Shown one piece after another: positions 10,114 to 19,526 of a stretch of 64,000 bases of DNA. Numbering within the stretch: the first letter of the stretch is position 1; every line of letters begins with the position of its first letter. The DNA is from Paenibacillus polymyxa M1 (GTDB lineage Bacteria > Bacillota > Bacilli > Paenibacillales > Paenibacillaceae), in assembly GCF_000237325.1 (NCBI RefSeq), contig NC_017542.1, positions 1,495,501 through 1,559,500 on the forward strand. The letters are read 5' to 3'. The translations under genes and the position numbers were made by a program. The notes under the pieces were generated by a model. The model was not told the origin of the DNA and searched no databases. It worked only from the letters and a program-made list of their open reading frames with translations.

Positions 10114-10364
10114 TGCTAATCACCTTTCTTGTTGGAAGTTGCCGTCCGATGCAGATGCGAGTTCGGCTTGAATTGAATATTGAAACAGATTGATCTCAGT
10201 TCATTGTAGCATGGGCATGCTACCCTATCTACAGCAGGGTCTGTCAAGGCACAGGACATACAGGTAACACAAGCTTGTCAGGCTCAGCAAATTAAAGTAT
10301 CCTATTCCTAAGTCCTTATGTTCGTATTCATGGTCTTAGTAATACCAAACAGGAGGTTCCAAAC

Positions 10365-11720
10365 ATGTCTAAAAAAGTTATTTTTGATTACACAAAAGCG
10401 CTCTCCTTTGTGGGTCAGCACGAAATTGATTATTTTGCAGAGCCTATCAAGTTGGCTCATGAGCAACTGCACAACCAAACAGGTGTAGGTTCCGATTTCT
10501 TGGGTTGGATTGACCTGCCTACCAATTATGATAAAGAAGAATTTGCACGCATCCAAAAGGCTGCTGCTAAAATTCAAAGCGATTCCGAGGTATTGATTGT
10601 AATCGGTATTGGTGGTTCTTACCTTGGAGCACGTGCTGCGATCGAAATGCTGTCGCATTCTTTCTACAATGCGCTGCCTAAAGATCAACGCAAGGGTCCC
10701 GCTATCTATTTTGCAGGCAACAACATCAGCTCTACATATGTGAATCATCTGTTGGAACTGATTGAAGGAAAAGACTTCTCTGTGAATGTCATCTCCAAAT
10801 CAGGTACGACAACAGAGCCAGCTATCGCTTTCCGCGTATTCCGTGCGGCTCTGGAGAAAAAATACGGTAAAGAAGAAGCACGCAAACGTATTTACGCGAC
10901 AACGGACAAAGAACGTGGCGCTTTGAAAAAGCTCGCTAACGAGGAAGGCTATGAATCCTTCATTATTCCTGATGATGTGGGTGGCCGTTACTCCGTGCTG
11001 ACAGCAGTAGGCTTGTTGCCGATTGCTACAGCAGGCATCAACATCGAAGAAATGATGCAAGGTGCGGCGGACGCTTCCAAAGAATACAGCAACCCGAATG
11101 TAGCTGAGAACGAGGCATACCAATATGCAGCCGTTCGTAACGCTTTGTACCGTAAAGGTAAAGCAATTGAAATTCTCGTAAACTATGAGCCGTCTTTGCA
11201 TTTCGTATCTGAGTGGTGGAAACAGCTGTACGGAGAAAGCGAAGGTAAGGATTATAAAGGCATTTATCCTGCTTCTGTTGACTTCTCGACAGACCTGCAC
11301 TCTATGGGACAATTCATTCAGGAAGGTAGCCGTAACATTTTCGAAACGGTAATCCAAGTAGAAAATGTACCTAGTCACATCACCATCGAAGCAGATGAGG
11401 ATGATCTGGATGGACTGAATTTCCTGGCAGGCAAAACGGTGGATTTTGTAAACAAAAAAGCATTCCAAGGTACATTGCTGGCTCACACAGACGGACAAGT
11501 ACCGAACCTGATTGTAAATATTCCTGACTTGAGCCCTTACTCTTTTGGCTACCTTGCTTATTTCTTCGAAAAGGCTTGCGGCATCAGCGGCTACCTGTTG
11601 GGCGTAAATCCGTTCGATCAACCCGGCGTCGAAGCTTACAAAAAGAACATGTTTGCGCTGCTTGGCAAACCGGGCTTCGAAAAAGAAAAAGCTGAGCTTG
11701 AAGCAAGATTGTCTGAATAA
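10365..11720 (+). CDS. pgi: Glucose-6-phosphate isomerase
   Basis: Interconverts glucose 6-phosphate and fructose 6-phosphate in glycolysis. 451 residues, the short Bacillus-type form. Signature stretches are [32 protein letters not shown] and [13 protein letters not shown]; the C-terminal catalytic lysine region is [23 protein letters not shown] sits 7 bases before ATG 10365. Like tkt, codon choice suggests strong expression. Confidence 0.97.
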   Translation: MSKKVIFDYTKALSFVGQHEIDYFAEPIKLAHEQLHNQTGVGSDFLGWIDLPTNYDKEEFARIQKAAAKIQSDSEVLIVIGIGGSYLGARAAIEMLSHSFYNALPKDQRKGPAIYFAGNNISSTYVNHLLELIEGKDFSVNVISKSGTTTEPAIAFRVFRAALEKKYGKEEARKRIYATTDKERGALKKLANEEGYESFIIPDDVGGRYSVLTAVGLLPIATAGINIEEMMQGAADASKEYSNPNVAENEAYQYAAVRNALYRKGKAIEILVNYEPSLHFVSEWWKQLYGESEGKDYKGIYPASVDFSTDLHSMGQFIQEGSRNIFETVIQVENVPSHITIEADEDDLDGLNFLAGKTVDFVNKKAFQGTLLAHTDGQVPNLIVNIPDLSPYSFGYLAYFFEKACGISGYLLGVNPFDQPGVEAYKKNMFALLGKPGFEKEKAELEARLSE

Positions 11721-11795
11721 GGGAGCTATAATCTCTGATTCGAAACAGGGTTTTCGGTCAGAAGCGTTATAGTGTATAGCATCAATTAAGTACAG

Positions 11796-11840
11796 GAAAG
11801 CAGTTCACCAGCTGCCAGAAGCGGGGAACTGCTTTCTTGT
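11796..11840 (+). terminator. Probable terminator after pgi
   Basis: Perfect 11-base stem GAAAGCAGTTC/GAACTGCTTTC with an 18-base loop; only TTGT follows, so termination may be partial and yigZ could receive read-through. Confidence 0.5.
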
Positions 11841-11868
11841 AAAATGAAGTAAGGAAGGTTATACGTGT

Positions 11869-12501
11869 ATGTTGGAACAATACCGAACCGTACGCGGTGC
11901 TGGCAACAAGGAAATTGTAATCCGAAAATCCCGTTTTATCGGCCATATTCAGCCTGTTCAAACTGAGGAAGAAGCAGTTGCTTTTATAGAACGCATCAAA
12001 AAAGAGCATTGGAACGCTACCCATAATTGTTCGGCTTATATGATTGGGGAAAGAGATGAAATCCAAAAGCAATCGGATGACGGAGAACCGAGTGGGACGG
12101 CTGGTAAGCCTATTTTGGAGGTAATCCGCAATCAGAAGCTGAAAAATGTCGCTATTGTGGTTACTCGATACTTTGGCGGAATTTTGCTGGGAGCAGGCGG
12201 ACTGATTCGTGCATACTCAGATGGTGCTGTTGCAGCTATTGAAGCAGGGGATGCGATTACGCGTGTGCTGCATCGTGAAGTTTTTGTGGAGTTGGATTAT
12301 ACTTGGTTGGGCAAAGTGGAAAATGAATTACGTAATCGCAGTATCCGTACTGGAGAAACGATGTTTACGGATAAAGTTACCTTAACCTGTCTGCCGCTGG
12401 CTGGTGATGCGGAATCCTTCTGCAACTGGATAACCGACTTGACACAAGGACAATCGCTTGTGTCGGAGGGAGAGCAGCTTTACTTTATTGAAGGGGAATA
12501 A
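11869..12501 (+). CDS. yigZ: YigZ/YvyE family protein (UPF0029/IMPACT)
   Basis: 210 residues. The IMPACT-type N-terminal domain includes KSRFIGHIQPVQTEEEA, NCSAYMIG, SDDGEPSGTAGKPIL and VVTRYFGGILLGAGGL. A smaller ferredoxin-like C-terminal domain (DUF1949 type) follows. The biochemical role in bacteria is not settled; the eukaryotic relative regulates Gcn2. The stop codon is 5 bases before the TetR-type gene, so the two are probably co-transcribed. Confidence 0.88.
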   Translation: MLEQYRTVRGAGNKEIVIRKSRFIGHIQPVQTEEEAVAFIERIKKEHWNATHNCSAYMIGERDEIQKQSDDGEPSGTAGKPILEVIRNQKLKNVAIVVTRYFGGILLGAGGLIRAYSDGAVAAIEAGDAITRVLHREVFVELDYTWLGKVENELRNRSIRTGETMFTDKVTLTCLPLAGDAESFCNWITDLTQGQSLVSEGEQLYFIEGE

Positions 12502-12506
12502 ATAAT

Positions 12507-13088
12507 ATGGCTAGAAGAGCAGTAGAACAGGAGTTGTCAAGAGGGCGGATTCTGGAAGCGGCCAGGCACTTGTTTATCACCAAGGGCTACCGTGCGATTT
12601 CAATGCGCAGCATTGGCCAGCATCTGGGTTACAGTCATGGTTCGTTATACTATCATTTTAAAGAGAAGGCTGAACTGTTCTATGCCATTGTGATTGAAGA
12701 TTTCAATACATTGCGTGGAATTCTACTGCAAGCAGCAACAGGCACGCCTGATGATGGCTTGAGCAGATTGGAGTACCTGATGTTGGAATATATCCGTTTT
12801 GGCTTGGAAAATCCATATCAGTACGAAATTATGTTCATGATGCATGATGAAGAACTATTTGCATACTGTCGTACAGAGCAAAACCGTTGTGTGGAATTAT
12901 TTGCGTCTATGATTCGCCAGGAATTAAGTGGTCAGGGACATTCGGAGGAAGAATGCTCAAGAGTACCGAAAAGTCTGTTTTTATCCATGCATGGCTTCGT
13001 GTCATTTTATATTCAGGACGGTTTAACATTTGAAGAGATCAGGCCCGCTGCTTTAGCACATGTAAAGCTGCTGTGCAGACAACTATGA
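12507..13088 (+). CDS. TetR/AcrR family transcriptional regulator
   Basis: 193 residues. The N-terminal helix-turn-helix is typical: RILEAARHLFITKGYRAISMR then GQHLGYSHGSLYYHF. The C-terminal ligand-binding part is all helical and not assignable. AAGGGGA within the end of yigZ provides the ribosome site. No efflux pump or obvious target is adjacent, so its ligand and regulon are unknown. It ends at a strong terminator. Confidence 0.88.
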   Translation: MARRAVEQELSRGRILEAARHLFITKGYRAISMRSIGQHLGYSHGSLYYHFKEKAELFYAIVIEDFNTLRGILLQAATGTPDDGLSRLEYLMLEYIRFGLENPYQYEIMFMMHDEELFAYCRTEQNRCVELFASMIRQELSGQGHSEEECSRVPKSLFLSMHGFVSFYIQDGLTFEEIRPAALAHVKLLCRQL

Positions 13089-13204
13089 GCGTACCTGCAT
13101 TCACACGCTTCAGCCATGAACATGTAGGGCGCTTTTTTGGGTGTTTGCACTTCATGACGGTGACTTATCATTACGGTACTTTGCGAAAGCGACTAAGAAT
13201 TTAA

Positions 13205-13255
13205 CAGACGATGGTGTATCCAGCGGGGGAACATCATCGTCTGTTTTTTTTTTTT
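13205..13255 (+). terminator. Intrinsic terminator after TetR gene
   Basis: CAGACGATG pairs with CATCGTCTG (small bulge) followed by twelve T residues. Confidence 0.92.
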
Positions 13256-13266
13256 GCATGCCTCCG

Positions 13267-13668
13267 TCAGCCCTTCATAATTTTTACATGGTATTGACGT
13301 CTGCGTGGGCCGTCGAATTCACAAAAATAAAGTCCCTGCCATCGTCCAAGCAACAGCTTTCCATCATGAATGATAACCGTTTGTGAGGGGCCTGTTGTAA
13401 TGGATTTAAGGTGGGACGCCGTATTTCCCTCCATATGGCGATATTGGGGATGTTCCCAGGGATAAACCTCATCCAGCCTTAAAATGACATCATGTTTGAC
13501 GTCTGGGTCGGCATTTTCATTAATGGCGATGCCAGCAGTCGTGTGTGGACAATAAATCAGAGCTGTTCCTTGCTGCACCCCGCTTTTTTCAATGAGTGCT
13601 GCAACTTCGCGTGTAATATCACGCATTTCATCTCGCCGTGTAGTAGATAATTCGAAAGTATGCAACAT
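13267..13668 (-). CDS. YjbQ family protein (UPF0047)
   Basis: 133 residues, full length for the secondary thiamine-phosphate synthase/YjbQ fold. Conserved features are [32 protein letters not shown] and the end motif [18 protein letters not shown]. The enzyme activity reported for the family is weak thiamine phosphate synthesis, and the true function is unclear. AAGGGAGAT lies 7 bases before ATG 13668. It is divergent from the CysA-like gene. Confidence 0.88.
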   Translation of the reverse strand: MLHTFELSTTRRDEMRDITREVAALIEKSGVQQGTALIYCPHTTAGIAINENADPDVKHDVILRLDEVYPWEHPQYRHMEGNTASHLKSITTGPSQTVIIHDGKLLLGRWQGLYFCEFDGPRRRQYHVKIMKG

Positions 13669-13728
13669 AAATCCATCTCCCTTCTAAGTATTACTTTACC
13701 CTTTTCATTCTCAAGATAATATATAGAG

Positions 13729-13758
13729 TTGACGAAAATTACTTTCCTTTGATAAAGT
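13729..13758 (+). promoter_or_regulatory. Candidate promoter for CysA-like gene
   Basis: TTGACG (13729-13734), 18-base spacer, TAAAGT (13753-13758). The leader would be about 120 bases. The -35 is good and the -10 is moderate. Confidence 0.35.
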
Positions 13759-13887
13759 ATCACATAAGAAAAACAAAGTAAGTTTATTGGAATAATTGAA
13801 TGCTTTCGAATGAGGTGCGTGCTTTGTGGTAAGCAAAGCTGCTGCTGTTCCTGAACTGGTCCAGAAGCGGAAAGGAAGTGTACGGAT

Positions 13888-14949
13888 ATGCATGTGGAAG
13901 TAAGAGGGTTAAACAAGCATTTCGGTAATTTTCATGCGGTAAAGGACGTATCTTTTGATATTCAGACGGGCCATCTTATTGGTTTGCTCGGTCCAAGCGG
14001 CGGGGGAAAAACCTCCATTCTTCGTATTTTGGCAGGGCTGGAGCAACCGGATGCAGGAGAGATTCACTTTCATGGAAAAAGGGTAAACGAGCTGGCACCA
14101 CAGGAGCGTGGAATCGGATTTGTATTTCAAAACTATGCTTTGTTCAAGCATATGAGCGTGTACGACAATATTGCCTTTGGTTTGAAAGTGAAAAAAAGCT
14201 CCAAAGCCCGCATCAAGGAAAGGGTCACTGAGCTGGTCGAACTCACGGGGCTCAAAGGCTTTGAGCATCGTTATCCGCATCAATTGTCAGGTGGACAGCG
14301 ACAACGGGTTGCTTTCGCGCGTGCTTTGGCACCGGAGCCTCAACTACTGCTGCTGGATGAACCATTTGCGGCTATTGACGCCAAGATTCGTCAGGAGTTG
14401 CGTACCTGGTTGCGAGAGTTGATTGAGAGGGTGGGTATTACCTCCATTTTCGTCACCCATGATCAGGATGAGGCGATTGAAGTAGCCGATGAAATTATGG
14501 TGATTAATCAAGGTCGACTGGAGCAGAAGGGAACGCCTTGGGATATCTATAAAAAACCGGGGACCCCGTTTGTGGCTTCTTTTATTGGGGAATCCACGGT
14601 GATTGAACAGGCGGGTAGTCTCAGAGGCTTTGAGGAAGCTGCCGGAGTGGGAACACGTGCCTTGATTCGTCCGGAGTACATTGATGTCGGACCTAGTGAG
14701 GAATTTGCGTTGCTGTCGGCGACCGAGGAAGGCATTGTGAAGCATTTACATTTTCGCGGGAGTGAATGGATGGTTGAAGTACAGGTTGGGGACCAGCGTC
14801 TCATGACATACCGTTCATTGGAGAAGTCTACGCTGGAACCTGGTCAGCAGGTGCGAGTGTTGGTGCATCGGGCCTATCTATATAATGAGGAATCCAGCTG
14901 GATGGTGGAAAATCGCCTGAAGGAAGACCCGATGCCTATCATCATTTGA
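13888..14949 (+). CDS. CysA-like ABC transporter ATP-binding protein (orphan)
   Basis: 353 residues. Walker A GPSGGGKTS near residue 38, Q-loop VFQNYALF, signature LSGGQRQRVAFARAL, Walker B LLLLDEPFAAID and switch HDQDEA. The C-terminal 110 residues form a TOBE-type regulatory domain (LIRPEYIDVG, HFRGSEWMVEVQ). This matches sulfate/thiosulfate importers, but no CysT/CysW permease or binding protein is adjacent, so it may energise a permease encoded elsewhere. AAAGGAAG sits 9 bases before ATG 13888. Confidence 0.82.
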   Translation: MHVEVRGLNKHFGNFHAVKDVSFDIQTGHLIGLLGPSGGGKTSILRILAGLEQPDAGEIHFHGKRVNELAPQERGIGFVFQNYALFKHMSVYDNIAFGLKVKKSSKARIKERVTELVELTGLKGFEHRYPHQLSGGQRQRVAFARALAPEPQLLLLDEPFAAIDAKIRQELRTWLRELIERVGITSIFVTHDQDEAIEVADEIMVINQGRLEQKGTPWDIYKKPGTPFVASFIGESTVIEQAGSLRGFEEAAGVGTRALIRPEYIDVGPSEEFALLSATEEGIVKHLHFRGSEWMVEVQVGDQRLMTYRSLEKSTLEPGQQVRVLVHRAYLYNEESSWMVENRLKEDPMPIII

Positions 14950-14967
14950 AAATAAAACGATCACATA

Positions 14968-15014
14968 TAAGGGGGGTGTCTGGCCTGTTTTACGGCTTTG
15001 GACATGCCCTTTTG
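14968..15014 (+). terminator. Weak candidate terminator after CysA-like gene
   Basis: AAGGG..TGTC can pair with GACA..CCCTT around a 25-base interior, followed by TTTTG. The stem is interrupted. Confidence 0.35.
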
Positions 15015-15099
15015 TCGTTGGTCGCTGGGGTGATTTACGCAGACTTGATATGTTCGTTATAATAGTAGTAAAAACACCCAGATAGATAGGAGTTAAATC

Positions 15100-15870
15100 A
15101 TGAATCGTCTTATTTTTCTTGGCACGGGGGATGCAATGGGGGTTCCGCGTGTGTATTGTGATTGTCTCGTGTGCACAGAGGCACGCACGACAGGAACGAA
15201 TGTAAGGTTGAGATCGTCTGTGCTGATCAAAAGCGAGACAGAGGATTTTATGATTGATTGTGGCCCCGACTGGCGTAGACAGTTAGAATTGCGCAGCCTG
15301 CGTTTTATCCCTACGATCCTCGTGACACATGCACATTTTGATCATATTGGAGGATTGCCAGAATGGGCGGATGCCTGTCGCTGGACGGGGAACAGAGGGC
15401 GTTTGTACGCTCCACAGGAAGTGATTGACACGATCCTGCGTCAATTTTCCTGGCTCCCTGGAAACCTGGATCTTATTCCAGTAGATCAGGGAGTCCAACT
15501 TGGCGGATGGAACATCCGGGGATGGCGCGTGAATCACGGAAAGAACGGATATGCTTACGCTTATCGGTTGGAAAAAGACGGCTTCTCATGGGCCTACTGT
15601 TCAGATTCAATTGGACTGAATGAGGCGGAAATTTTGCCTTTACATAATCTGAATTTACTCGTGCTGGGGACGAGTTTTTACCATGAGAAAGCGGAGTATG
15701 CCACCCGTTCGGTATATGACATGCTGGAGGCTCAAGAGCTTGTAGGAAGACTGAAGCCCGGAAGCACGGTGTTTACACATATGTCCCATGATGTGGATAT
15801 CACATACAACTACGGGTTGCTGGAAGGGATCAGTTTGGCACACACAGGCATGAGTTTGCCGTTAGAATAA
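15100..15870 (+). CDS. MBL-fold metallohydrolase, PhnP-like
   Basis: 256 residues. Begins LFLGTGDAMGVPRVYCDC, with the paired cysteines CDCLVC of the PhnP-type zinc site. The metallo-beta-lactamase signature is THAHFDHIGG, then VNHGKNGYAYAY, YCSDS and the late THMSHDVD. PhnP relatives are cyclic-phosphate phosphodiesterases; no phosphonate genes are present, so substrate is open. AGGAG lies 8 bases before ATG 15100 and a TATAAT at 15058-15063 may be its -10 box. The convergent MocR gene ends 4 bases later. Confidence 0.85.
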   Translation: MNRLIFLGTGDAMGVPRVYCDCLVCTEARTTGTNVRLRSSVLIKSETEDFMIDCGPDWRRQLELRSLRFIPTILVTHAHFDHIGGLPEWADACRWTGNRGRLYAPQEVIDTILRQFSWLPGNLDLIPVDQGVQLGGWNIRGWRVNHGKNGYAYAYRLEKDGFSWAYCSDSIGLNEAEILPLHNLNLLVLGTSFYHEKAEYATRSVYDMLEAQELVGRLKPGSTVFTHMSHDVDITYNYGLLEGISLAHTGMSLPLE

Positions 15871-15874
15871 CGAT

Positions 15875-17383
15875 TTACATCATTCGGCTGATGCGTAGAA
15901 GTGTGGAGAGCCCTTCTTTGATTTGCAGTTCATTGGCGTATGAATAGGACAGCCGTATATGCGTTTTACCCTCTGCACCGATGGGATCAAATACATTGCC
16001 TGGGACAAAGGAAACGGACTCTTGTATACTTTTGGCAAGCAGCTCATTAGGTTTTATCGTAGAAGGTAGCTGGAGCCACAGGTTGAGTCCTCCCGCCGGG
16101 CTGGTCCATGTCCAGCCGGAATCGCGGAGACTGGCTTCCATCGTTTCCTTACGAATCTGGAGTGCGATACATAGCTTTTTAATATGCTGCTGCATACGTG
16201 GGGATTGAAAATATTGTAAAAACAGCTTTTGATTCAGCAGTGGTGATCCATTGTCCACTAGCGCTTTGACGCTCAGCAGACTGTCCATGAGCTGAGGCCG
16301 ACAAGTCACGGCTGCGATTCGCAGGCCGGGTGCGACATACTTGCTATAGCTGCGAATATAGACGACACTTCCCGAGATATCATAGGCGAAAATGGGGGAA
16401 GGCGGCTTTTGCCCAAAGCTGATATCATAGGTGCTGTCATCCTCGACAATAAGACAGCTGTAGCGCTCGGCCAGTTCGGGTAGTCGTTTGCGCTGCTCAT
16501 CAGGGATCATAAAGCCGGTTGGATTGTGAAATGTCGGATTCATATAAAAGAGACGCGGTTTTTCCGTTTTCAGGCACCATTCAATGTGATCCATATCATA
16601 ACCTTCCGGTCGTATATCCGTTACAGTCAGGCGGGCGCCTTGTCTGCGGAATATTTCCATGGCCGGGCCATAGGCTGGACGTTCGATTAATACACGATCT
16701 CCTGTACGGATCAGAGAACGGGAAACCAAGTCAATGGCTTGCTGTGCGCCGGAGGTAATCAGTACTTCGTCCGTTGATACTGCGAAATGCTTATCTGTGC
16801 TAAAATGCTGCGCCATGGCATCACGAAGCTCAGCATCTCCTTGTACAGCAGAATAGGTAGCCGCGATTTTCGGATGTTTTTCAAACACCTGGATCATTAA
16901 TTCTCTCCAGTATCGGTTGGGTAGGAGAGAGGGATCAATTAGGGCCTTGGAAAATTGGAAGTCCGCGTTCATGGCATGAACCTGGGTGAGTCCATCCATC
17001 CCCCTCCAGACAGAAACAGACGGATCGTCTGCCATGTAAGTGGATTCTGAATGGAAGATCCGTCTTGTGGATGAACGCTCCGAATAGGTAGTAAATGGCC
17101 CCAATTCTGCTGCATGGGAAGCATGAGCGTAATATCCCGATTTATCCTTTACATAGATACGCCCTTGTTGCTTTAACTCCTGATATGCCCGGAATACGGT
17201 TAACCGGTGCACACCCAATTCCTGAGCCAGACTTCGCACAGACGGCAATTTAGCGTCTGCTGGCCAGTCCCCGCGCTCCATCCGCACATTTATGTAATGG
17301 ACGACCTGCTCATACAGCTTTAAGCCCGGATCTGTCGAGATATGTTCTGTTGAAAACAATAATTCGCTGTTATCCTTGCCCAT
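15875..17383 (-). CDS. MocR/PdxR-type regulator (GntR HTH plus aminotransferase)
   Basis: 502 residues. An N-terminal winged helix (about 18-90; PSVRSLAQELGVHRLTVFRAY) is joined to a fold-type I aminotransferase domain. That domain has MNPTFHNPTG and the PLP lysine region RSYSKYVAPGLRIA. Such regulators sense PLP or amino-acid derivatives and usually control a divergent gene. The start is ATG 17383 with AAAGGAG 10 bases upstream; a longer frame to 17440 overlaps the promoter. It is divergent from an EamA transporter gene with 132 bases between them. Confidence 0.9.
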   Translation of the reverse strand: MGKDNSELLFSTEHISTDPGLKLYEQVVHYINVRMERGDWPADAKLPSVRSLAQELGVHRLTVFRAYQELKQQGRIYVKDKSGYYAHASHAAELGPFTTYSERSSTRRIFHSESTYMADDPSVSVWRGMDGLTQVHAMNADFQFSKALIDPSLLPNRYWRELMIQVFEKHPKIAATYSAVQGDAELRDAMAQHFSTDKHFAVSTDEVLITSGAQQAIDLVSRSLIRTGDRVLIERPAYGPAMEIFRRQGARLTVTDIRPEGYDMDHIEWCLKTEKPRLFYMNPTFHNPTGFMIPDEQRKRLPELAERYSCLIVEDDSTYDISFGQKPPSPIFAYDISGSVVYIRSYSKYVAPGLRIAAVTCRPQLMDSLLSVKALVDNGSPLLNQKLFLQYFQSPRMQQHIKKLCIALQIRKETMEASLRDSGWTWTSPAGGLNLWLQLPSTIKPNELLAKSIQESVSFVPGNVFDPIGAEGKTHIRLSYSYANELQIKEGLSTLLRISRMM

Positions 17384-17411
17384 GCGGTCCACGCTCCTTT
17401 GTGTGTATTGT

Positions 17412-17440
17412 ACTATACAGCACTTCCAAAACGTATACAA
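17412..17440 (-). promoter_or_regulatory. Sigma-A promoter for the MocR-type gene
   Basis: Read on the minus strand: TTGTAT (complement of 17435-17440), 17-base spacer, TATAGT (complement of 17412-17417). Good fit, 29 bases before the start codon. Confidence 0.6.
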
Positions 17441-17468
17441 CTGTTCTGTGGTTGCCCATCTGTTCTGT
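17441..17468. promoter_or_regulatory. Direct repeats, candidate MocR operator
   Basis: CTGTTCTGT occurs at 17441-17449 and again at 17460-17468, 19 bases start to start, between the MocR promoter and the EamA gene. MocR-family proteins are known to bind direct repeats in such divergent regions, so this pair is a plausible operator. Confidence 0.5.
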
Positions 17469-17515
17469 CTGTCTCCTTGTATGCTTGTGAGTAACAGAAG
17501 GGAGAGAGAAGTGTC

Positions 17516-18427
17516 ATGATTGGTATCGCCTTTACAGTTATGTGTCTTATTTTTGGTACTACATTTTTGGCTATCAAAGTGGGAGTGGAGGCCGGACTTC
17601 CGCCGTTCTTATCGGCAGGCGTACGTTTTATGACAGCAGGGGCAATCTTGTTTATTGCGATGAGGCTGTCAGGAAAGGTTCGATGGTCGTTATTATGGCG
17701 AAAGGAAATGCTGCTAATTGGGACGGGAACGACCTTCGGCACATTCTCAACACTGTATTGGGCGGAGCAATATGTCAGTTCGGGAATCGGTGCTATTTTG
17801 TCGGCCACCGGACCGATGATGATTGTGCTAATGCAGTCTGCAATATTGCGGCAAAAAACGAGGAGAATTACGCTCATGGGTTGCATGATCAGCTTTCTCG
17901 GGGTCGTGCTGGTGGTATTGCCCGGCTTGGCGGTTCAAATCAGCGGTCTGTGGCTGGCTGGTTGTATGGCCATTTTGCTGGGTGAGCTGTGCTATTCGGG
18001 AGGAGCTTTGTATTCCAAGCGAGTCATGGACGTGTTTCGTGATACGAACCCGATTGCCTTGAATGCAGCACAAATGTTTCATGGTGGTTGGATGCTGCTA
18101 GTACTGTCGGCTTTTACAGAGCCTTGGAATTCTGGGGGATGGAATCTGCTGCCTGCCATAGGCTCTCTATTTTATTTGATTGTGTTTGGTTCCATGATTG
18201 CGCAGACACTATTTTACTGGCTTATGGCGCGTACGAATCCATTGTTTCCGACCACATGGCTCTACATTTCACCACCGATTGCTGTAGGCCTGGGTGCTTT
18301 TTTGTATGGAGAACATGTAAGCTGGTGGATGCTGGCAGGAGTGCTGCTCATTGTGACCGGGTTGATGTGCATGAATAACGGAATTATCCGTCTGGTGAAC
18401 AGACGTAAATTTCGCTCTGCTGCCTGA
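17516..18427 (+). CDS. EamA/DMT family transporter
   Basis: 303 residues with about ten hydrophobic segments in two homologous EamA halves (FGTTFLAIKVG, FRDTNPIALNAAQMFHGG, LYISPPIAVGLGAFLYGEH). Drug/metabolite transporter superfamily, probably an exporter of an amino acid or related metabolite. Control by the divergent MocR protein would fit a PLP-linked or amino-acid ligand. GGGAGAGAG precedes ATG 17516. Substrate is unknown. Confidence 0.87.
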   Translation: MIGIAFTVMCLIFGTTFLAIKVGVEAGLPPFLSAGVRFMTAGAILFIAMRLSGKVRWSLLWRKEMLLIGTGTTFGTFSTLYWAEQYVSSGIGAILSATGPMMIVLMQSAILRQKTRRITLMGCMISFLGVVLVVLPGLAVQISGLWLAGCMAILLGELCYSGGALYSKRVMDVFRDTNPIALNAAQMFHGGWMLLVLSAFTEPWNSGGWNLLPAIGSLFYLIVFGSMIAQTLFYWLMARTNPLFPTTWLYISPPIAVGLGAFLYGEHVSWWMLAGVLLIVTGLMCMNNGIIRLVNRRKFRSAA

Positions 18428-18467
18428 TACTTTGAAGTGGTCAGTTATGATATGATCTGACAAAAAG

Positions 18468-18518
18468 AGCCTCCAAACTGCCGTATGTTAATGAACATGC
18501 GACGTTTGGAGGCTTTGT
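18468..18518. terminator. Bidirectional terminator, EamA / HAD genes
   Basis: AGCCTCCAAAC pairs with GTTTGGAGGCT. TTTG follows on plus and CTTTTT on minus, so it serves both convergent genes. Confidence 0.8.
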
Positions 18519-18564
18519 TGTTGAAATACTTTATATAAGTATTACGGAAATAGTCACTTTTTGC

Positions 18565-19365
18565 TTATTCAACATTGAGTACGAATTTGTCGATGGCGTG
18601 CTTAACACCGTCTTCATTATTGCTGCGAGTAATGTAATCAGCCAGCTTTTTCAAATCAGGAATCGCATTCTCCATCGCTATGCCGAGACCAGCACATTCC
18701 AGCATTTCATGGTCATTCCACGAGTCGCCGATCGCAATGGTCTCCGACAGATCACAGCCAAAATGGTTTGCAAGGAAGGCAAGGGCGTGGCCTTTAGTGC
18801 CTTCATGATGCATAATTTCCAGGAAATGAGGTTTGGATTTTGTAATATGCACCTCGTTGCCAAGCAGTTCGCGCAGTTCGGGAATTAATTCATCCAACAC
18901 TTCCGGCTCGTCAATGATCAGCAATTTAGGGGCCGGTTGCTCTATAACTTTACTGAACACAGGCTCTACAAAATATTCCGTGTTGTTCAGCTCGGTGTAA
19001 TCTTTAATTTTCTGATTATCTTCACGTGTGTACAATTTGTCATCTATATATGTTTGCAGATGCAGATTGCGTTCCACGCAAAATTCGTACAGACGACGTG
19101 CAGCCACGAGTGGAACATAACGCTCATACAGCACGTTTTCGTCGAGCAGATTTTTAACCAAAGCTCCTTGGTACGTAATGATCGGTACATTCAACCCCGT
19201 CTGGCGTGCAATTTTGTGCGCGGAGGCATAAGCTCGTCCAGTAGCGAGAGTAACCACCACACCTTTAGCTACAGCAGCTTCCAATGCCTGTTGTGTCGCT
19301 GGAGTAACTTCTTTCTGGTCATTAATGAGAGTATCATCAATATCAATGGCAATTAATTTATACAT
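18565..19365 (-). CDS. Cof-type HAD-IIB phosphatase
   Basis: 266 residues. Motif I IAIDIDDTLINDQKEV, motif II TLATGRAYASA, and motif III/IV KGHALAFLA with IAIGDSWNDHEMLE. The cap is of the IIB (Cof) type. Relatives such as YidA dephosphorylate sugar phosphates or FMN-like substrates; specificity cannot be read from sequence. AAAGGAGAG lies 9 bases before ATG 19365. Confidence 0.9.
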   Translation of the reverse strand: MYKLIAIDIDDTLINDQKEVTPATQQALEAAVAKGVVVTLATGRAYASAHKIARQTGLNVPIITYQGALVKNLLDENVLYERYVPLVAARRLYEFCVERNLHLQTYIDDKLYTREDNQKIKDYTELNNTEYFVEPVFSKVIEQPAPKLLIIDEPEVLDELIPELRELLGNEVHITKSKPHFLEIMHHEGTKGHALAFLANHFGCDLSETIAIGDSWNDHEMLECAGLGIAMENAIPDLKKLADYITRSNNEDGVKHAIDKFVLNVE

Positions 19366-19445
19366 ATCGGTATCTCTCCTTTATCTCTATCATGGGGCAA
19401 TATTAAAATTGTATCTTATAATATTCAAAATGACAATATTGCATT

Positions 19446-19482
19446 GAAAAAGGGACGCCGCCCATAAGAGCCTGTCCCCTTA
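19446..19482 (-). terminator. Terminator after lplJ
   Basis: On the minus strand AAGGGGAC pairs with GTCCCTT, followed by TTTTC. It lies 45 bases downstream of the lipoate ligase stop. Confidence 0.65.
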
Positions 19483-19526
19483 TAACCACTGAAGTATTGG
19501 CTTGAAACCATGGGAAAAAGTAACGC

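Noticed and set aside
10800..11621. Long minus-strand ORF inside pgi
   Set aside because: Antisense shadow of pgi with Cys/Phe-rich, unlikely protein composition.
13780..13810. CymR-like site before the CysA-like gene
   Set aside because: ATTGGAAT occurs, but I could not match a full operator with confidence.
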